The notes beneath the pieces are model-generated. The model was not told the origin of the DNA, made no database searches, and worked only from the letters and a program-made list of their open reading frames with translations. The translations under genes and the position numbers were made by a program. A stretch of 64,000 nt of DNA, taken from Gadus chalcogrammus. Its lineage: Eukaryota > Chordata > Actinopteri > Gadiformes > Gadidae. Shown here piece after piece: positions 37,301 to 50,400 of the stretch. Location: NCBI RefSeq assembly GCF_026213295.1, contig NC_079414.1:17347480-17411479 (forward strand). Reading direction: 5' to 3'. How positions within the stretch are numbered: position 1 is the first letter of the stretch; every line of letters starts with the position of its first letter.

Positions 37301-40236
37301 CAGGGAGTCGTCTGCGTCCGCAGTGCAGCTCACTGGGCTGTGGAGCTGGCCCGCGGCCCCCAGGGACAGACCCCCGACCTCAGACACACACAGCCTGGTG
37401 GGAACATTGAACAGATGTAATATCCAGGTAACATGTGGCGCTGCTTCAAAAGGAACGGACTGTTTTCTTCAATGGAGGGCGTCTGATATGGGGAAAGGGA
37501 TGGATCGTGAAAGGCATTTCTATAATAACTAAGTTCGGGAAAACAATTGAACTGACAAAATGACCTTGAATTGACAAGGATTATTAAGAAGTTAGTACTT
37601 TTACTACTGGTCAAGTTGTACTATTTTAAATACCATTAAACTATTGATCTCCGACGATTTTTGCAGACACTTTTATCCAAAGCAACTTAAGAGTGATTTT
37701 TCCTTTTTTGATACGTAATTAAAGAAGAGGTAGGATTAGACATATTGCTCAAAGATGCCTACAGGTAGACCATGGAGAGTGGGCTTCAAATGCAGAAATT
37801 GACAACAACCTGACCACTACTTGTTGTATCTCTATGGATGAAGTAGGCCTTTATAAAAAAATAACTGAATCAGGAGGTATCATGTGACCTACCTATGGTG
37901 CCGGCGGATCTCTACACTCTCGACCGCCATGCCGAACACGGTGGCTCCGGCCGGAATGACCCGGCCTGTCTTTGAAGGTTCCAGGGACATCATGTCATCG
38001 GATATCTGCTTTTTATTGCGAAAGAATATATAGATGCACATTACTTATCACTGCCTCTATATTATTTTATCTGGCCTACTATTCATGGAAATGTGCCATT
38101 TGTTTGTGGCTGATGACTCATAAGAAATGTTTTCGGCCACACAGTTCCGTTCATGATTACATGTCGAAATGTCAAATCACCTGTGGTGGCAGAAGCAGGT
38201 GGTGCCAGGCGTGGATGAGACTCTCTATGATGCCTTCTCCAAATAACCCTGCATCCACTGTCTCCGTCACAACTAAGGAAACCCTGCCAGCAGGGCAGAA
38301 ACCATATCATATTAGTAAGAATATAGAGAAACCATATCATATTAGTAAGAAAATATATATTATATTTATACATAAAATGGAGCAATGGGGATTATTTGGT
38401 TGACATTTTATTCATGACAAATATTTCTATATTTTTTCCCGGGGCTGATTGCCAACATAGAACTAAACTAAATGCTTTGAAGATATTCCATGCGCTACCG
38501 AAAATAGACAAGATGATTACCCCCCTTTTCAAAAGCACACACCTTAAAAGGAACAAAGTACAACAATATATCAATACATATAATTGAATACATACATTGA
38601 ATATGCTGTTAGTACCTGTGTGGGATGTCTTTAGGCACCTCCATGTCCATAGATTTCTTATGAAGGATGTTGATTCCTCCTTTCATCCCATTCGCCGTCA
38701 CCACCTCACAGGCCAGTTCATACATGGTCTTGGACAGTTCACAGGCAAACACCTCTGCAGCTCCTGCCTTCTTTGCACACATGCTGAATGTAATGTAAAC
38801 AGAAAATGAAAGGGAGTGAAAGGGGAGAACAGGGCAAAGGTCATGGGCATTCCCAAATGTGCATGTAGTATGACATGATTTTGATGTGCAACACAAATAT
38901 TAATTTAGAAGGGGTTAGAGCTAGCAAGGATGCAAACTGCATTCACTGGGGTTTAAATCCAGGAGCCTTCAGCTGAACACCTTAACCACTTTCCGTATCT
39001 ACCAATAACAGACAAATACATGTACAGCATGACATAACCACATCTAAACTGCAATAAATACACCGTACTTCAACCTATCAAGCAGACAGCAGATTACTAT
39101 GTACAAAGTAGAAGACACACCAATGCAAACATCAACAAAACAACAAACCACTGTCATAGACAAACCAGGCGACAAACAAGTTATTATGAAGATGTCTCAC
39201 CCCAGGATCCCTGTGCCAGTACCTATGTCTAGTACAGTGTTACAGCCCCTCTCCACCGCCTTCTGAATGGCTTGCTGATACTTCTGGTTCCTCCCGCGGT
39301 CGTTGAGCATCAGGAAGTGCCAGCGCTCGACCAGCCAGTTAGCCACGCGGTAGAAGTTCTCCCTCGCTTCGGGATAGTCCGGCTTCAGCTTGAGGGCCTT
39401 GTGGAAATGACCGGCAGCCTCATCCCGGAAACCCATTCTAAAACACAAAAAGGGGATAGCTTCTTATTAAAAAAACAACAACCTATCAACAAACAAAAAT
39501 AGAATGTTAATACAAAAACAACTTTGACTACAAAGAGTACTGACACTAATTTGATAAACATAGGAATCGTGCAATCTACAAAAAATGTGTATCATTGAGT
39601 CGTTCGACCTAACTTTTATCCAAAGTGATTTCACAGAATTTAATTTATAAATGTACTGCATTGATGTAAATTAGGAACATACCTGAAGAGGTGCTCACCC
39701 ATGCTGTTCAAGATAACCTCATCGGCAGGAAAGAGCTCCAGAGCTTGTTCGAAACAGTTAAAGAGATCCTGAACGCGCCCCACAGAGTCCAGCTCGTCGG
39801 CCCATTTGAACAGAGTGAATCTGAACGACTCCTGTGAGATCAGGGCATGGTTCTCGAGTTAGAGATATGATACATGATATAGATAGAGATATAGATATAT
39901 TATATTATTGGGCACAGAAAGCTTACAACTTCATATCATTACAACATTTGAAGAACAATATCACGTACGAAAAGTTTATGAGAGATAAAAGGTAGTCGAG
40001 TGTGCTTTTGAATTTACCCTTGCAAAGTCCTTAAGCATAGGGGCAAGGTTGAGGACCAGGAGGTAGTGGACAAAGGCAGTCCCATAGTCTTGGTTAAACA
40101 AGCACTGTTGGGCACTCTCTAGGGACCGAGAAACCAGCTCGTTTCTGGCGGGATCCTCTCTTGGTTGCCGTCGGGTCCTCCTACCCCGCTTTGGTCTAGT
40201 GCTGGCATTGGGCATTCCTGAAATTTGCGTTGACAT
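31352..40236 (-). CDS. prmt9: Protein arginine methyltransferase 9, complete, 12 coding exons
   Basis: SAM-dependent methyltransferase; the mammalian enzyme makes symmetric dimethylarginine on splicing factor SF3B2. Minus-strand exons in transcript order: 40236-40018, 39831-39683, 39437-39201, 38783-38616, 38283-38181, 38005-37893, 37394-37202, 36479-36296, 34555-33721, 33421-33268, 32041-31919, 31618-31352. Phases agree throughout, giving 914 residues (human about 845). N-terminal TPR-like helices occupy roughly residues 30-150. SAM motif I is VLDIGTGTG (191-199), the post-I strand is VFACE (213-217), and the double-E-loop region is [13 protein letters not shown] (263-275). A second methyltransferase-like half follows, with [11 protein letters not shown] and NIAPFINQF. 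The 835-bp exon carries a Pro/Thr/Ala-rich insert (about residues 502-538) and a seven-Ala run, which explain most of the extra length. Start alternatives: Met1 at 40236 or Met8 at 40215, both with G at -3. Confidence 0.96.
34046..34072 (-). repeat. prmt9: GCC trinucleotide run coding polyalanine in Prmt9
   Basis: A run of GGC on the plus strand reads GCC on the minus strand and codes seven consecutive alanines just before [17 protein letters not shown]. It is a coding trinucleotide repeat likely to vary in length. Confidence 0.85.
34308..34418 (-). repeat. prmt9: Pro/Thr/Ala-rich low-complexity insert coded in prmt9 exon 9
   Basis: In the prmt9 frame this stretch codes about 37 residues made almost only of P, T, A and N in alternating AP, TP and KP pairs. 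It sits between the conserved [13 protein letters not shown] segment and ESELCSAL. The DNA is a degenerate GCTCCC / CCGACC repeat array, suggesting growth by slippage. The human protein has a shorter, non-repetitive linker here (recalled, not aligned). Confidence 0.8.
36040..36155 (+). mobile_element. tRNA-derived SINE, prmt9 intron 8
   Basis: Contains an A-box-like TGGTTGAGGTG and a canonical B box GGTTCGAACCC, spaced as in a tRNA head, followed by the family block TGTCCGCAGCCT and GGCACCCTTGAACAAG. It lacks a tRNA cloverleaf 3' half, so it is a SINE head, not a tRNA gene. Confidence 0.7.
36166..36225. repeat. Two-copy 30-bp tandem repeat, prmt9 intron 8
   Basis: ACCTGTATCTGGATTCCTGC is repeated 30 bp later with a two-base change in the following bases, next to the SINE at 36040. 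Confidence 0.85.
37095..37160 (-). mobile_element. SINE fragment (reverse), prmt9 intron 7
   Basis: On the minus strand it reads GGCATCCTTGAGCAAGAT, the block shared with the copies at 28930 and 36040. It lies about 40 bp downstream of the exon 7 donor in the gene's direction. Confidence 0.45.
37735..37790 (-). mobile_element. SINE fragment (reverse), prmt9 intron 6
   Basis: On the minus strand it reads CTGTAGGCATCTTTGAGCAA, the same family block. Just before it, near 37665, is the sequence ACTTTTATCCAAAGCAACTT, a motif widespread in teleost repeats. Confidence 0.45.
38297..38351. repeat. Two-copy 30-bp tandem repeat, prmt9 intron 4
   Basis: The block AGAAACCATATCATATTAGT followed by AAGAA occurs at 38297 and again 30 bp later at 38327. 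It lies directly upstream of the exon 5 acceptor in the minus-strand transcript. Confidence 0.85.
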
Positions 40237-41450
40237 CTCAACATTAACGACATGAAAGATCGAACAAGACAGTGCAACATAGTGAAAATAACATGCATTT
40301 ATTGATTGATATATCACAATCAATATAACTATCACTCTAACAATATCGATGTGTCAATGCAATGGTCCCAACATGTGGTGCGTGCAGACACTACATTGTA
40401 CCGGTTTATTTCCTTACCGTGTGTTAGTTAGACCATCAACGGGAAACTAAAAAATACCTGACCGAATGAGCTTTTCGAACAGTGATAAATGGAAGGTTTT
40501 CAGTTGTTAAGATAAGTAGCGCCTTCCAATTGTCAAGCCTAAAGTATTATCATCAAACCACATTAGCATCGTTGTTAGCTATAGCTAGCTGTCTTGCACA
40601 TTTTCTACAAACACTGCAAGCGAGGAGAGGAAATCATCCAGATGTTGAGGTTAAATCCACCTTAAACGTGAGGCTTGAAGAGTTGACATTTGTTGATTAA
40701 AAAACAATTGTACATCTGCTTAATGCCTGATGAAAATACAAGTGTCCACACACTAAGCAGCCCTGACCGAAACATCAACCCGCACTTGTGTTCCACCATG
40801 AGTATGTTCGTCAATAAAATAAGTTGTGATTGTATTTGTACATCTTCATTGCCTTCTTTTGTAATGTTGTCATTTGTGTATACATAAAATATTGAAACAT
40901 AATTAACATTGCCCTTTGTGTAATACCTGAACCGTGCAGGTCTTCTGCACCAATATGAATACTGTGGACCAATGAAAAACCAGTGCACGTGGGAGGAGCA
41001 GAAGTTTTGCTACACTCGGACGCGCCCACTCGTGTCAGAGAGTTTCATGATCTGTCACTTTGGTACTATGTGGATTTCATGTTTGCACTGGAGGACACCT
41101 CCTCGGATAGACTAGGGTACTGATTTTGACAGCGGTCTTTTACTGCTCAATGATAAGTAGTTGAAACTTTCAACCTTTTCGAAAAACTATTCATTTTTCC
41201 CACCGTTTTTTTCCTTTTACCGCGTATTAGAAAACGAAAAAACTGCACCCATGCGCCTGAGTCCAAAGTTACCGTGCTAGCCAACGCTAGCTACTTACTT
41301 CAAAAAGCTATGCTTTGCCAAACTAAACTGGGATTTAAAGGTCAACTCTCAGGTAGCATAGCTTTCCTTTCGCTTATCCTTTAAGGGAACAGTGCATATT
41401 TTCACCTGGTACCTTCGCTAGCAGCATTCTGCTAGCAATATTTCAAAGAA
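40237..41450. promoter_or_regulatory. Head-to-head promoter region between prmt9 and arhgap10
   Basis: The two start codons lie 1.2 kb apart on opposite strands, so this interval must hold both 5' UTRs and promoters unless an upstream exon exists. It contains two CCAAT boxes (near 40948 and 40969), a palindromic CACGTG E-box at 40986-40991 and CG-bearing sequence around 41020. No TATA box is convincing. The 5' UTR limits cannot be set from sequence. Confidence 0.6.
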
Positions 41451-44400
41451 ATGGGATTACACCCTCTGGAATTCAGTGAATGCTATCTGGACAGCCCAGG
41501 CTTCAGGGAGAAAATCAAGTCACACGAAGCAGAGTTGGAGAAGACCAACCGTTTTATCAAAGAACTCTACAAGGATGGAAAGAATCTTATCAATGCCACA
41601 AAGCGTAAGTTTGCTTATTTTCTCTTCACATATAAGGGTCTATCATCTTTAAATCCATGTTCTTTATTTGCCTTCAGTGGGGTTGGGCTTATCATTCAGG
41701 TGCACTATGAAGTCAGACATCCCTCTGTTTACTATACGTTGTGCAGGTATTTATGGGCCTGGCCGACTAGGGTGCCCCATGCAGTCCCTGCACCCCCTAC
41801 AGTACACTGTGTTATTGTTTGTGTTGGGTACTTTCATCAGGAAAATAATTAAACTATGCTTTGCGGAAACCTTTTCACACAAATAACCTATTTTCTAAGT
41901 TTGATTTACTATCATATGTTCTCTCCCAAGGTAGAGCTCATTCACAGCTACACTCACTCTAATACCAGAATTTTTTCACTTGTTACGAAGACCCTGACTT
42001 GTAGCTCTCTTGTCTCAAGTTGAGATCATATATGAAATCCCTCTAAAGAAGGGAGGATCTTTTTTATTATCCGTCTTTTCTGTTGCTTGAACAAGAGGGC
42101 CTCACTTCTGTCACAAGTGATAGATTATCATACGACTATTGACTATTATTGTGCTGAATTTAGTTGTGCCTCTATAACCCATGCTAGATATAATGAGTCC
42201 GACCTCATGATTGAATGCAAGCAACCCTCAATGTTGTTTGACTAAATATTGGCTTTTCTTCCACACATTAAGATGCAATTGGAAGTCAAAGGAAGTGTGA
42301 AAAAAGCTGAATTCCCTTTTGATTGCTCTTCTATCTCTCACCTCTCTTATTGTGCCAGGAAGATGACATGTATCTTTCATGACCCGCCCCCCCCGTTCCC
42401 CTGCCAGGGATGTCCCATGGCGGAAAGCCCTTGGCCTAGGAGGAAATGTGCACACAAGGCCTCAGACCTAGTGCTGTGCCATGGAAGTGCCCACTAGAAG
42501 AGTGCAGAGGATGTGCTCCTGTTTTAGTGGGTTTCCTCTAGAGAAACCCTCCTCCTCTTTAGTCTGTCCTTCATCGGCAATCCCATAATAGTCCTCCCTG
42601 ATTGAAGCTCATCAGGAGTATAACAGTTAATCTGACCTATTCAGCAAAGGACCTTTTCTTCATTGTTATAAACAAGGTCAAACCAAACAAACTAAGTTTC
42701 TATGTGTGATTCATCAACCGCATCACAATAGTAACACGTTAGATTAGTGTTGAAGAACAATTTACAGCCAGCGACTTACTTTTTGTTCAGATCCAGGTAG
42801 CTGAACTGAACATGAAGTCTATTTACATTAAGTTTCTGAAAGGGGTCATCTAGAGTTTGCTATTTTACCCATCTGGACTTCTTCTGGTTGACTTTGCTTT
42901 ACGGATTCAAGTGTTCTCGTTTGCACTGTTTGTTCAATCAGATAGTTAAAACAGCCATGTGAAAGTCTGTCCCTGGCAGGTACATTTTGTGAAGGCCTGC
43001 CAGGATTAACAGTGGCTGGCTGCTTCTCCCTGTAATCACATTAGTGATTCTGCCAAGGTGCGACAATACACTCATTCATTAGAGCGGCATTAGCAGAGAT
43101 AGACATGATGTCATATGGGTGGAACGCATCTTCCTCTCTGACTCAAGATAGGCTACTTTTACCTACCTTAACTTGTCATCCCATCACAGCTCCTTTATCA
43201 GCAATTTATTTAAGTCTGATCTTCCACCTTCCCTTATCCTGGCCGACTGTATAGCACATTCCATCTTGATTTCCTCCATCTTTATTGACATTGTTCTTTA
43301 CTTTGAGTACAAGATTGATTAGGTTGCATAATTCGTGGCATCCTGTCACATGTACCAATTAGTGTTCTGTATGGGATGGCTGGATGGGTATTATTACTGC
43401 TTGGCAACAAGTATCCAAAGCCCAAGAGCCCATGAAATCAAGAGGAACCATAGAGAGACAGAGATTGCCAGGGCCTCTGGAGAGGAAAAACTGTGGAAGT
43501 TGTGTGAGATTCTGAATGGAAATGATGGGCGAGTGGAACAGGAAGGATTCAGGAAAGGCATGGCATGTAAATATTGACTGCTCTTTTAAGGTTCAGGTCA
43601 TAGTGAGAACCTGACCCACGTGGCTAATCAGATAGAAACGTGTAGAAATCATAATAAACAGCGGGCCGAACAGGGGCCAATGAATACATTGTGAACAGGG
43701 CGGATAGTACACCCCAGAGGATCTTCAACAAACTAGGTTTGACCTACAGATGCCTTTTTTGAATTTTGTGTGCGTTCGTCTTTGTGTCTCTGCATTTTCA
43801 TGTGTGTGTTATGTATGCATGACGTGCTAAAACTTCTAAAAGACAGACTAATTGTTTAAAATAACAATTCATCTAGCAAGCAAAACGTTGTGCTTCTGCA
43901 CCTTTTAGGTCATTACAATAAGAAAATAACAATGTAAAAAGTGTCTTACTTATTTTGGGTTGTATTACTTATTTGCGGTCTATTACCGCCATTATTCACG
44001 TAATCTAGTTGAGCAGAGTTCCATTTTGCTAGTTTTATTTCTCTCAGACGGGACATTAAGGAAGTACTTTGCTGCTGTCAGCACTGATTATTAATGTCCT
44101 GTTTATTTTCCGAATGCAAGCTGGTCGACCCTGTCCAGTGATTAAGCTGTAGTACAACAGGAAGTGTGTCCATGCTGTAGATAGAGGTCACTTTGTTTAT
44201 TGTCATAGAAGCCATCAATCCAATCACTTTCTAATTTGTAGTAATAGTTGATGTATGGGAAGACTGTAGAATCGTAGTGAACATTATTTTTTATTGTTGA
44301 CATCATTCATAGTAAACCTAGCTATGAGTATTATACTTTGATCTGCTGTAGAAACTATATGCTTTATCTTGGTGATTCTCTTCTCCTTTCCCGAATAGGG

Positions 44401-47400
44401 ACACTACAGTTTCTCTCAGTTAGGTAATTTTCCCGGTTTGCCGCTGTTTCTCAAGGCTTGGCTCATAAAAAAAGATTAGTTTGAGGAGGGGTCTCCATGA
44501 GTCATACTTGTGAGGCCAGCAGAAAGGTTTCTCTGGTTTCAGTACGGAAACTAGCCAAGTTTGACAGCTCCCAGGTTTTCACCAAAATACCTTGCTTTAA
44601 AAGGCAAAGAAATAGGGGGAAGATTTTGCTTGGCCCCCTGTGCCACTGTATTTGGTATTTATTTAATTATATTGCTGGAATAGCGCGGCAGTTATCATTT
44701 TAATCTTTAAATGCAAACCTTACATCTGACACAGTTGTTATTGTTTGAAATAATAATCTTTTATTGAGGTCAGTGCTTGGAATTCACACCCAACCTTTTG
44801 CAGTGGCTTTTGCAAACTGTTGCTCTGTCTAGTATTTTCCTCAGTGGTAGAACACCGGTTATTTATAAATTGGCATCACTAAGAGTTCTCTTAACCGTTA
44901 GTTTGGTTCGTGCTTCAAAGAGTAAGAGGGAATCTTGCAGTATCTCGAAAACTATATTCCTGTAGCCGTGTAGCATATCATATGTAGAGTGGATTTGTTG
45001 GCAGACGTACACTGTGCCAGACTCACAGATGGTGCTAATCAAGACAATGCAAAACTATTCTCTGACATCACCATCTCTGTTCCTTACCGACAGGAAGAAC
45101 ATGCATGAAACTGGAATCCTTTCCAGCTGAAAAGCACAATATGGTCTGTCTAAATTAAATTCAGTTGTAAAATACATTGGGCCAACATTGTTTTGTGCAG
45201 TTAAGCAAACCTCCCCCATTTAACAAGACCTCACGTACAGACAGATCAATACAACATGTACAACTACACGCACGCAAGCACCAACACAGACATATTTTGT
45301 GTAGAGGATTTATTTTTAATTGTTATATTTTCAGTTACTGGACTTAAGGACTTAACTTAACCTTAGAACATGCCCGTGTCATTTTTCTCCAGCCTTTCTG
45401 TGAAAATACCAGTGGAATATCTGTGGCACTGATTGCCTAAATACAGTATACGCCATTTGTCTGTTTGCTTCATGTGCTGTGTTGGTCTAATACAATCAAC
45501 ACTGACCGGGTGAACTAGTGAAGCTAAAGTTTTATGCTAAGAAAAGGGACACCAGCAGATGCCTTACTCTCCTCCCCGGTATACTGTCTATTAAAGCTTT
45601 TTCAAGGGTGAGGGCAATGTTGTCAAAACATGTTTTCACCGGCACTGCTGCTGATGCCTCTCACTCTCACTGTTTATACGTCTCTAGTTCTAGAGTAGTA
45701 GGCCAATTCCTGCAGGCAACGGGGGATTACAAGAGTTAACAATTATTCATGTTTCATTATCTATTATCAATTCTTGATTATTTGGCCATTTGTGAGTAAT
45801 CAATTTATTATGTTACTATACTACATTTTCATAAATAATGGCAAATGCAAACAATGCATATTTGCCATTAATCATATTACAATTTGATTGCTTTGTTTGA
45901 ATGAATGTTATTTGTACCAAAAAAAAGAATTCATATATGATTGCTGACCAATCCCCAATAGATTTTTAAAGAGAAACACAATTCTGGGTAGATTGCCATC
46001 AGTTGTAGGAATTTCCAAAAAACAAGTTGTCAGATTAAAAGTGAAACGACAAGTATAGACTGTGAGAACGTTACACAGTGCAGGATTCAGGCCTCTGGCT
46101 AACATTAGGATAGACGTGGCAGTTTGTATCGCAAATCTTCTGTACAGAAGCAAAAGTAAATTACAACCTTGGCATAAATTGGCAGTCTTGCTTTAATTTT
46201 GTCCTCCTGAAGATAATGGTAGAATGGCATATCATTTTAATAGCTGGAGGCGTTTCTCATATTTTACCAATCCCAGACGCAAAAAAAAACCTTCCCAAGT
46301 GCCTTCTCATGTAGAAAAGGTATCGTCAAAACATATGCAATATACAGCTACAATCTCTTGAGTCATCTTCAATGAACAATCAACCAACTCGCACCTATGT
46401 AAGAACCAAGGTTTCAGGCTCTGTTGACCACCATGGAGCAGGGCAGGAGCAGACCTAGACTGAGTCACTCACAATCATTACGTTTACATGCAGCTTAATC
46501 AGATTACAGCAATAGTTTGACTATGCTCCTCAATTGAACAACTGCAATTGTCTGAGTACAAATGGCGGGGAGAAAAGGTGGCGCTGTACCCATTTCAACT
46601 AGTGTTACTGTTAATAGAGCCACCGGCTGACCTGTTTACCTCACCAGCAACAACAAACTCAGGCTGCATTCGAGAAAGTTTGTGGATCACCTATGCTGCG
46701 GAGCCCACACATGACAACAATCGCTTTCTCCTCCATATTGTGGTTCAATCTGGACCTCAGAGAGTCATAGCCAAAGTTTCTTTCCCCCAATTCCTTCTCC
46801 ACCATGGCCGAGATAACCCGTACTCTGTGTCTTTACTTGTTGTGGATGTACCAGAGAGTAGGAGAACCCGACGCAGTCTTTATAATTCATAATATCAGAG
46901 AATATCAGTTTGACCGCGGCGCAATGAATAAAGATTGTAAACACGTAGTAAGAAAACAACATTTAATTTGACAGATGTGCCCGAAGTCACAACTTTACAA
47001 CGTCGTTGATGATGACCAACATTTAGAAAAACATGTACTTTTAATTCAGCCTTGGGTGAAATCGAAGCATAGTGTCTCTGTGCTTCCACCTGATAGATAG
47101 ACAAACCTTTATTGCCCATAGGGGAATTTGTCTTGCATTTGGGAACATTTAAAAAACATATAGCACAAACAGCACATATAAGTACAAGTACATACAGACT
47201 CAGACAATGATAGACAAAATGACAAACTAATCCAAACAGACAATAGACACATAAGCATAAACATTCAAAGTGCATAGTGCATACTTTAGGATGGCTCTCT
47301 ACCTGTAACTGATTGCATGCGTGCTCCCGCGGCCGGGGATACTCTTCTTATAGTGGGTAACTACATTGGCACCACACCGGCTTCCTCTATCTTCTAAGCC

Positions 47401-50400
47401 CCCTTTTTTAAATGAGTCGCCTACCGACTAACGTCGCCTGCTGCTTCCGGCTCACGGCCCCCGGAAAAACTCGGGCATGCACAGAACGCAAAATCCAATT
47501 CCAATTAGATTGCCCGTATACATGCACGCTTAATGCGACTTACAATCTATTAATCTACGGGTCTTAATTAGAGTATGAGAAACCTAATTCAATTTGATTT
47601 TAGTCAGACTAAGGTGTATACCTTAGTCTGACTAAAATCGAGTGTCATGTAAACGCACTAAGTGAGTCTTATAAACCATTACTCTTCACTCCATGCTACA
47701 CATGCTTTGCAAGCGGGGACATGATCAAGACCACGTATGCTGTCCATTTTTACTTCTGGAATTAAGTCATTTCTAAATGTAGTGCTTTTTTCATCAGAAC
47801 AGAAGCATGTTTTACTACCAAAATAAAGGCTAAATTTGCCTGTTTTTGCTATAGCTTTGTATTCACAATACAGCCCACCTACTTATTCCCACATAGTGCA
47901 ATGTTTACATCACTCAGTCAATAGTTTACTGAGGGGGGAGGGGAGAATTAATTATCTATTTTTCCCCCTGTTGTGTACTGTATGTATATGTGTCGCCCAA
48001 TCAATTCTGTTTGGTAAAAGGCTTTAGCATCCCATGATGTTATGCATGACATCAGCAGAATTCAGCCCTTATCAGAGGATCTGATCTGATGGAAACCCTC
48101 AGATCAGTTCTTCTTAATGCTATGCTTACACGTTGGCCTTTATTGTCTATAAGACAAGGAACCCTTGCTGTTAAATTAGTAAATGCTGTTATTGACCAAT
48201 TTCTGTTTCTGTACCCAGTACCACTGCAATGCTTGAACATGTGAGGGCTAAACAATCAACCTGTAAGGAAAACAGCTCCTTTGGTGTTGCTATTTAAAGG
48301 TCAAGTCAAGGAACAAGGAGTTGTAAATACCCAAGCTGTCTGAGCATGCTGACTGAAGCCCTTAGCTTCCTGCCGTTACCAACACATCATGACAAAGGCT
48401 ATCTACCACAGGTGTTGAGTCAGTGTTCCCACTGTATGGGGCCAAGTTTGCATTGTTTAGTGCAGAAAATAATGGATTTAGATGACATCTGTATGGTAAG
48501 TTTGGATTGATGGAAAACCACAGTGAGGCTACCACTTTGAAACTGTTTTGAAGTGAACTCAGTGAGGCAGAAGCTCTGCCCCTTTGTGCCCAGATCAGGC
48601 AGCCATTGTCAAACACCATTCACATGCTTTTGGTTGGAGCTTTTGGTTGGCATTTATGTATAGGCCTAATCCTTTGCATGTGCACACCACACACCAACAC
48701 TGCTGATGAAAAGAAGAGCGACATTACTAACGAAAGATAAATGAATAGATTGAGTTTAAAATGAATAAATATACACACTAGCGTTAGCAATACATTTTTT
48801 TTCCAATTAATGAATAAAGCTTAAACCTAATTAGATTAATTGTGGTGTGCTGTTAAACTGCAGGCTGTCGTGGTCACTTTAAAACCCTTGTGTAAACCGT
48901 AACAAAGTATAAATCGTCTGCACCTCCCGAAGGTATAAACTGTTGGGAGTATAAATGTCCTATTAATGTGTCATAGCGTAATTTGTTTATTCAAGTTAAG
49001 GTTTTCAGCCAGCATGAAAAAAAGTTGCTCCACGGGATATGCTTATAGTCCTAGCTCTGTTCTTAAAATACTCTCCCTCTGCATGCTGTAGAGCTTCCCC
49101 CGGGAACATCCATACAGGCCAGAGATTCCCACCTCTGGGAATTTCAGCAATGCTTGGAAATAGATCATGACTGCTCCGATACACTCATTTGCCCTGGGTC
49201 CTTTCTCTGTCAACACTATCGAAAGAATGCCCTTGTATGGAAGCTGCCTCGGACAGTAATTTAGGACTAACTTTGTCTTGTGTTATTGTTTTGTATTAGA
49301 GGTAGGCTTAAGAATATCATGACTGCACTCTGCCCTTATATACAAGATCTCTATGTATAATCTATTCGGTTAGTATAGAACCGTTTCTTTCTTTTGGACA
49401 GTGGTTTTAGTAGTATCTTGGTTTTAGCACCTCAATTGACTTGAAGCGGTCATTATTTCTTTCAGCTGTGGCTTTAACTGTGTTTATACTTGCATGCAAT
49501 GCAATCAAAGTTTCAGTGGCATGCAAACATACAGCTCCTGCCCTTGACAGATTAGAGGTTTGATATGCAACAGGATGCATCAGGCCGCAACACAATGTAA
49601 CAGGATGTTTGCAATGCAGTCAACTTTTTGGGTGTACTGTACCTGCATGGTTGCATCAATAATGTAAAACTCCTGTCCGTGCCTAATGAGCAATTTGCTA
49701 GTATTGGATATTAATAGAATGTTGTTGTGGTTCACTGAGATCCATGTGTTGTATGACTAACGACACCTGGCCAACCCCGACAATTTTTCTACTGAATAAA
49801 TGGATTGATAATAAATGACAGCAAATAATGGCAAAATACACAACAACTTACAAATGCATTGTTTATTCTTTATATTGTGCAATAGTACATTCCATTGAAC
49901 TAGTTTTATGTATTGTGTCCTTCTTTTAGAGCTTGGGATGGCACAGAGGAAGTTTGCCCAGTGCCTTGGTGAATTTCAGTTTGAGTACATTGGCGATGCG
50001 AAGACGGATGATGAGAAATGTATTGGTAAGTTTTGTTTGTACTCCTTTCCACCTGCCAAACAAGATTTAGTTTGAATCCTATCAGTACAGTACAACAATA
50101 CAAAATACCTTTTATCACTGTTTTTTTATGCGTATGTTTGATTCTTAGTCTGCACCATTGACAACTTGTCATGATATTACTTATATTCAGTATAAGGCGG
50201 TCAATTTTTTTTGATTCACATTATGTGATATGCAGTACACATGCATATTTGTGCATGTGTGTGTCTGTGTGTCAGTCTGTCTGTGTATGAATACTCTTGA
50301 GGTGTATTTCCAGTTATAATAATATGTATTTTTGTTTTTTAGATGATTCATTACTAGAATTCTCTTCTTTTCTCAAGAACCTGGAGGACCAAAGAGAGCT

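Larger units (their letters stand above)
46481..47655. mobile_element. Candidate DNA element with CGTTTACATG ends, arhgap10 intron 1
   Basis: CGTTTACATG at 46481-46490 is matched by its reverse complement CATGTAAACG at 47646-47655, and the next bases on each side stay partly similar (AATCAGATTA against ATTTTAGTCA). A second related motif (TACATGCACGCTTAAT) lies near 47519. Between them are a reversed LINE-like tail and a perfect hairpin. The target duplication is not clear, so the boundaries are tentative. Confidence 0.4.
41605..49929. other. arhgap10 intron 1 (8.3 kb)
   Basis: The largest intron in the window. Apart from the candidate element at 46481-47655 it is unique AT-rich DNA. A short inverted repeat CCTGGCAGG / CCTGCCAGG lies near 42975-43015. 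No exon-like frames with family resemblance were found. Large first introns often hold enhancers, but nothing in the sequence proves one here. Confidence 0.6.

Noticed and set aside
46548..46892. 114-codon frame inside arhgap10 intron 1
   Set aside because: No recognisable domain; lies inside a candidate transposon and lacks convincing start context or neighbours.
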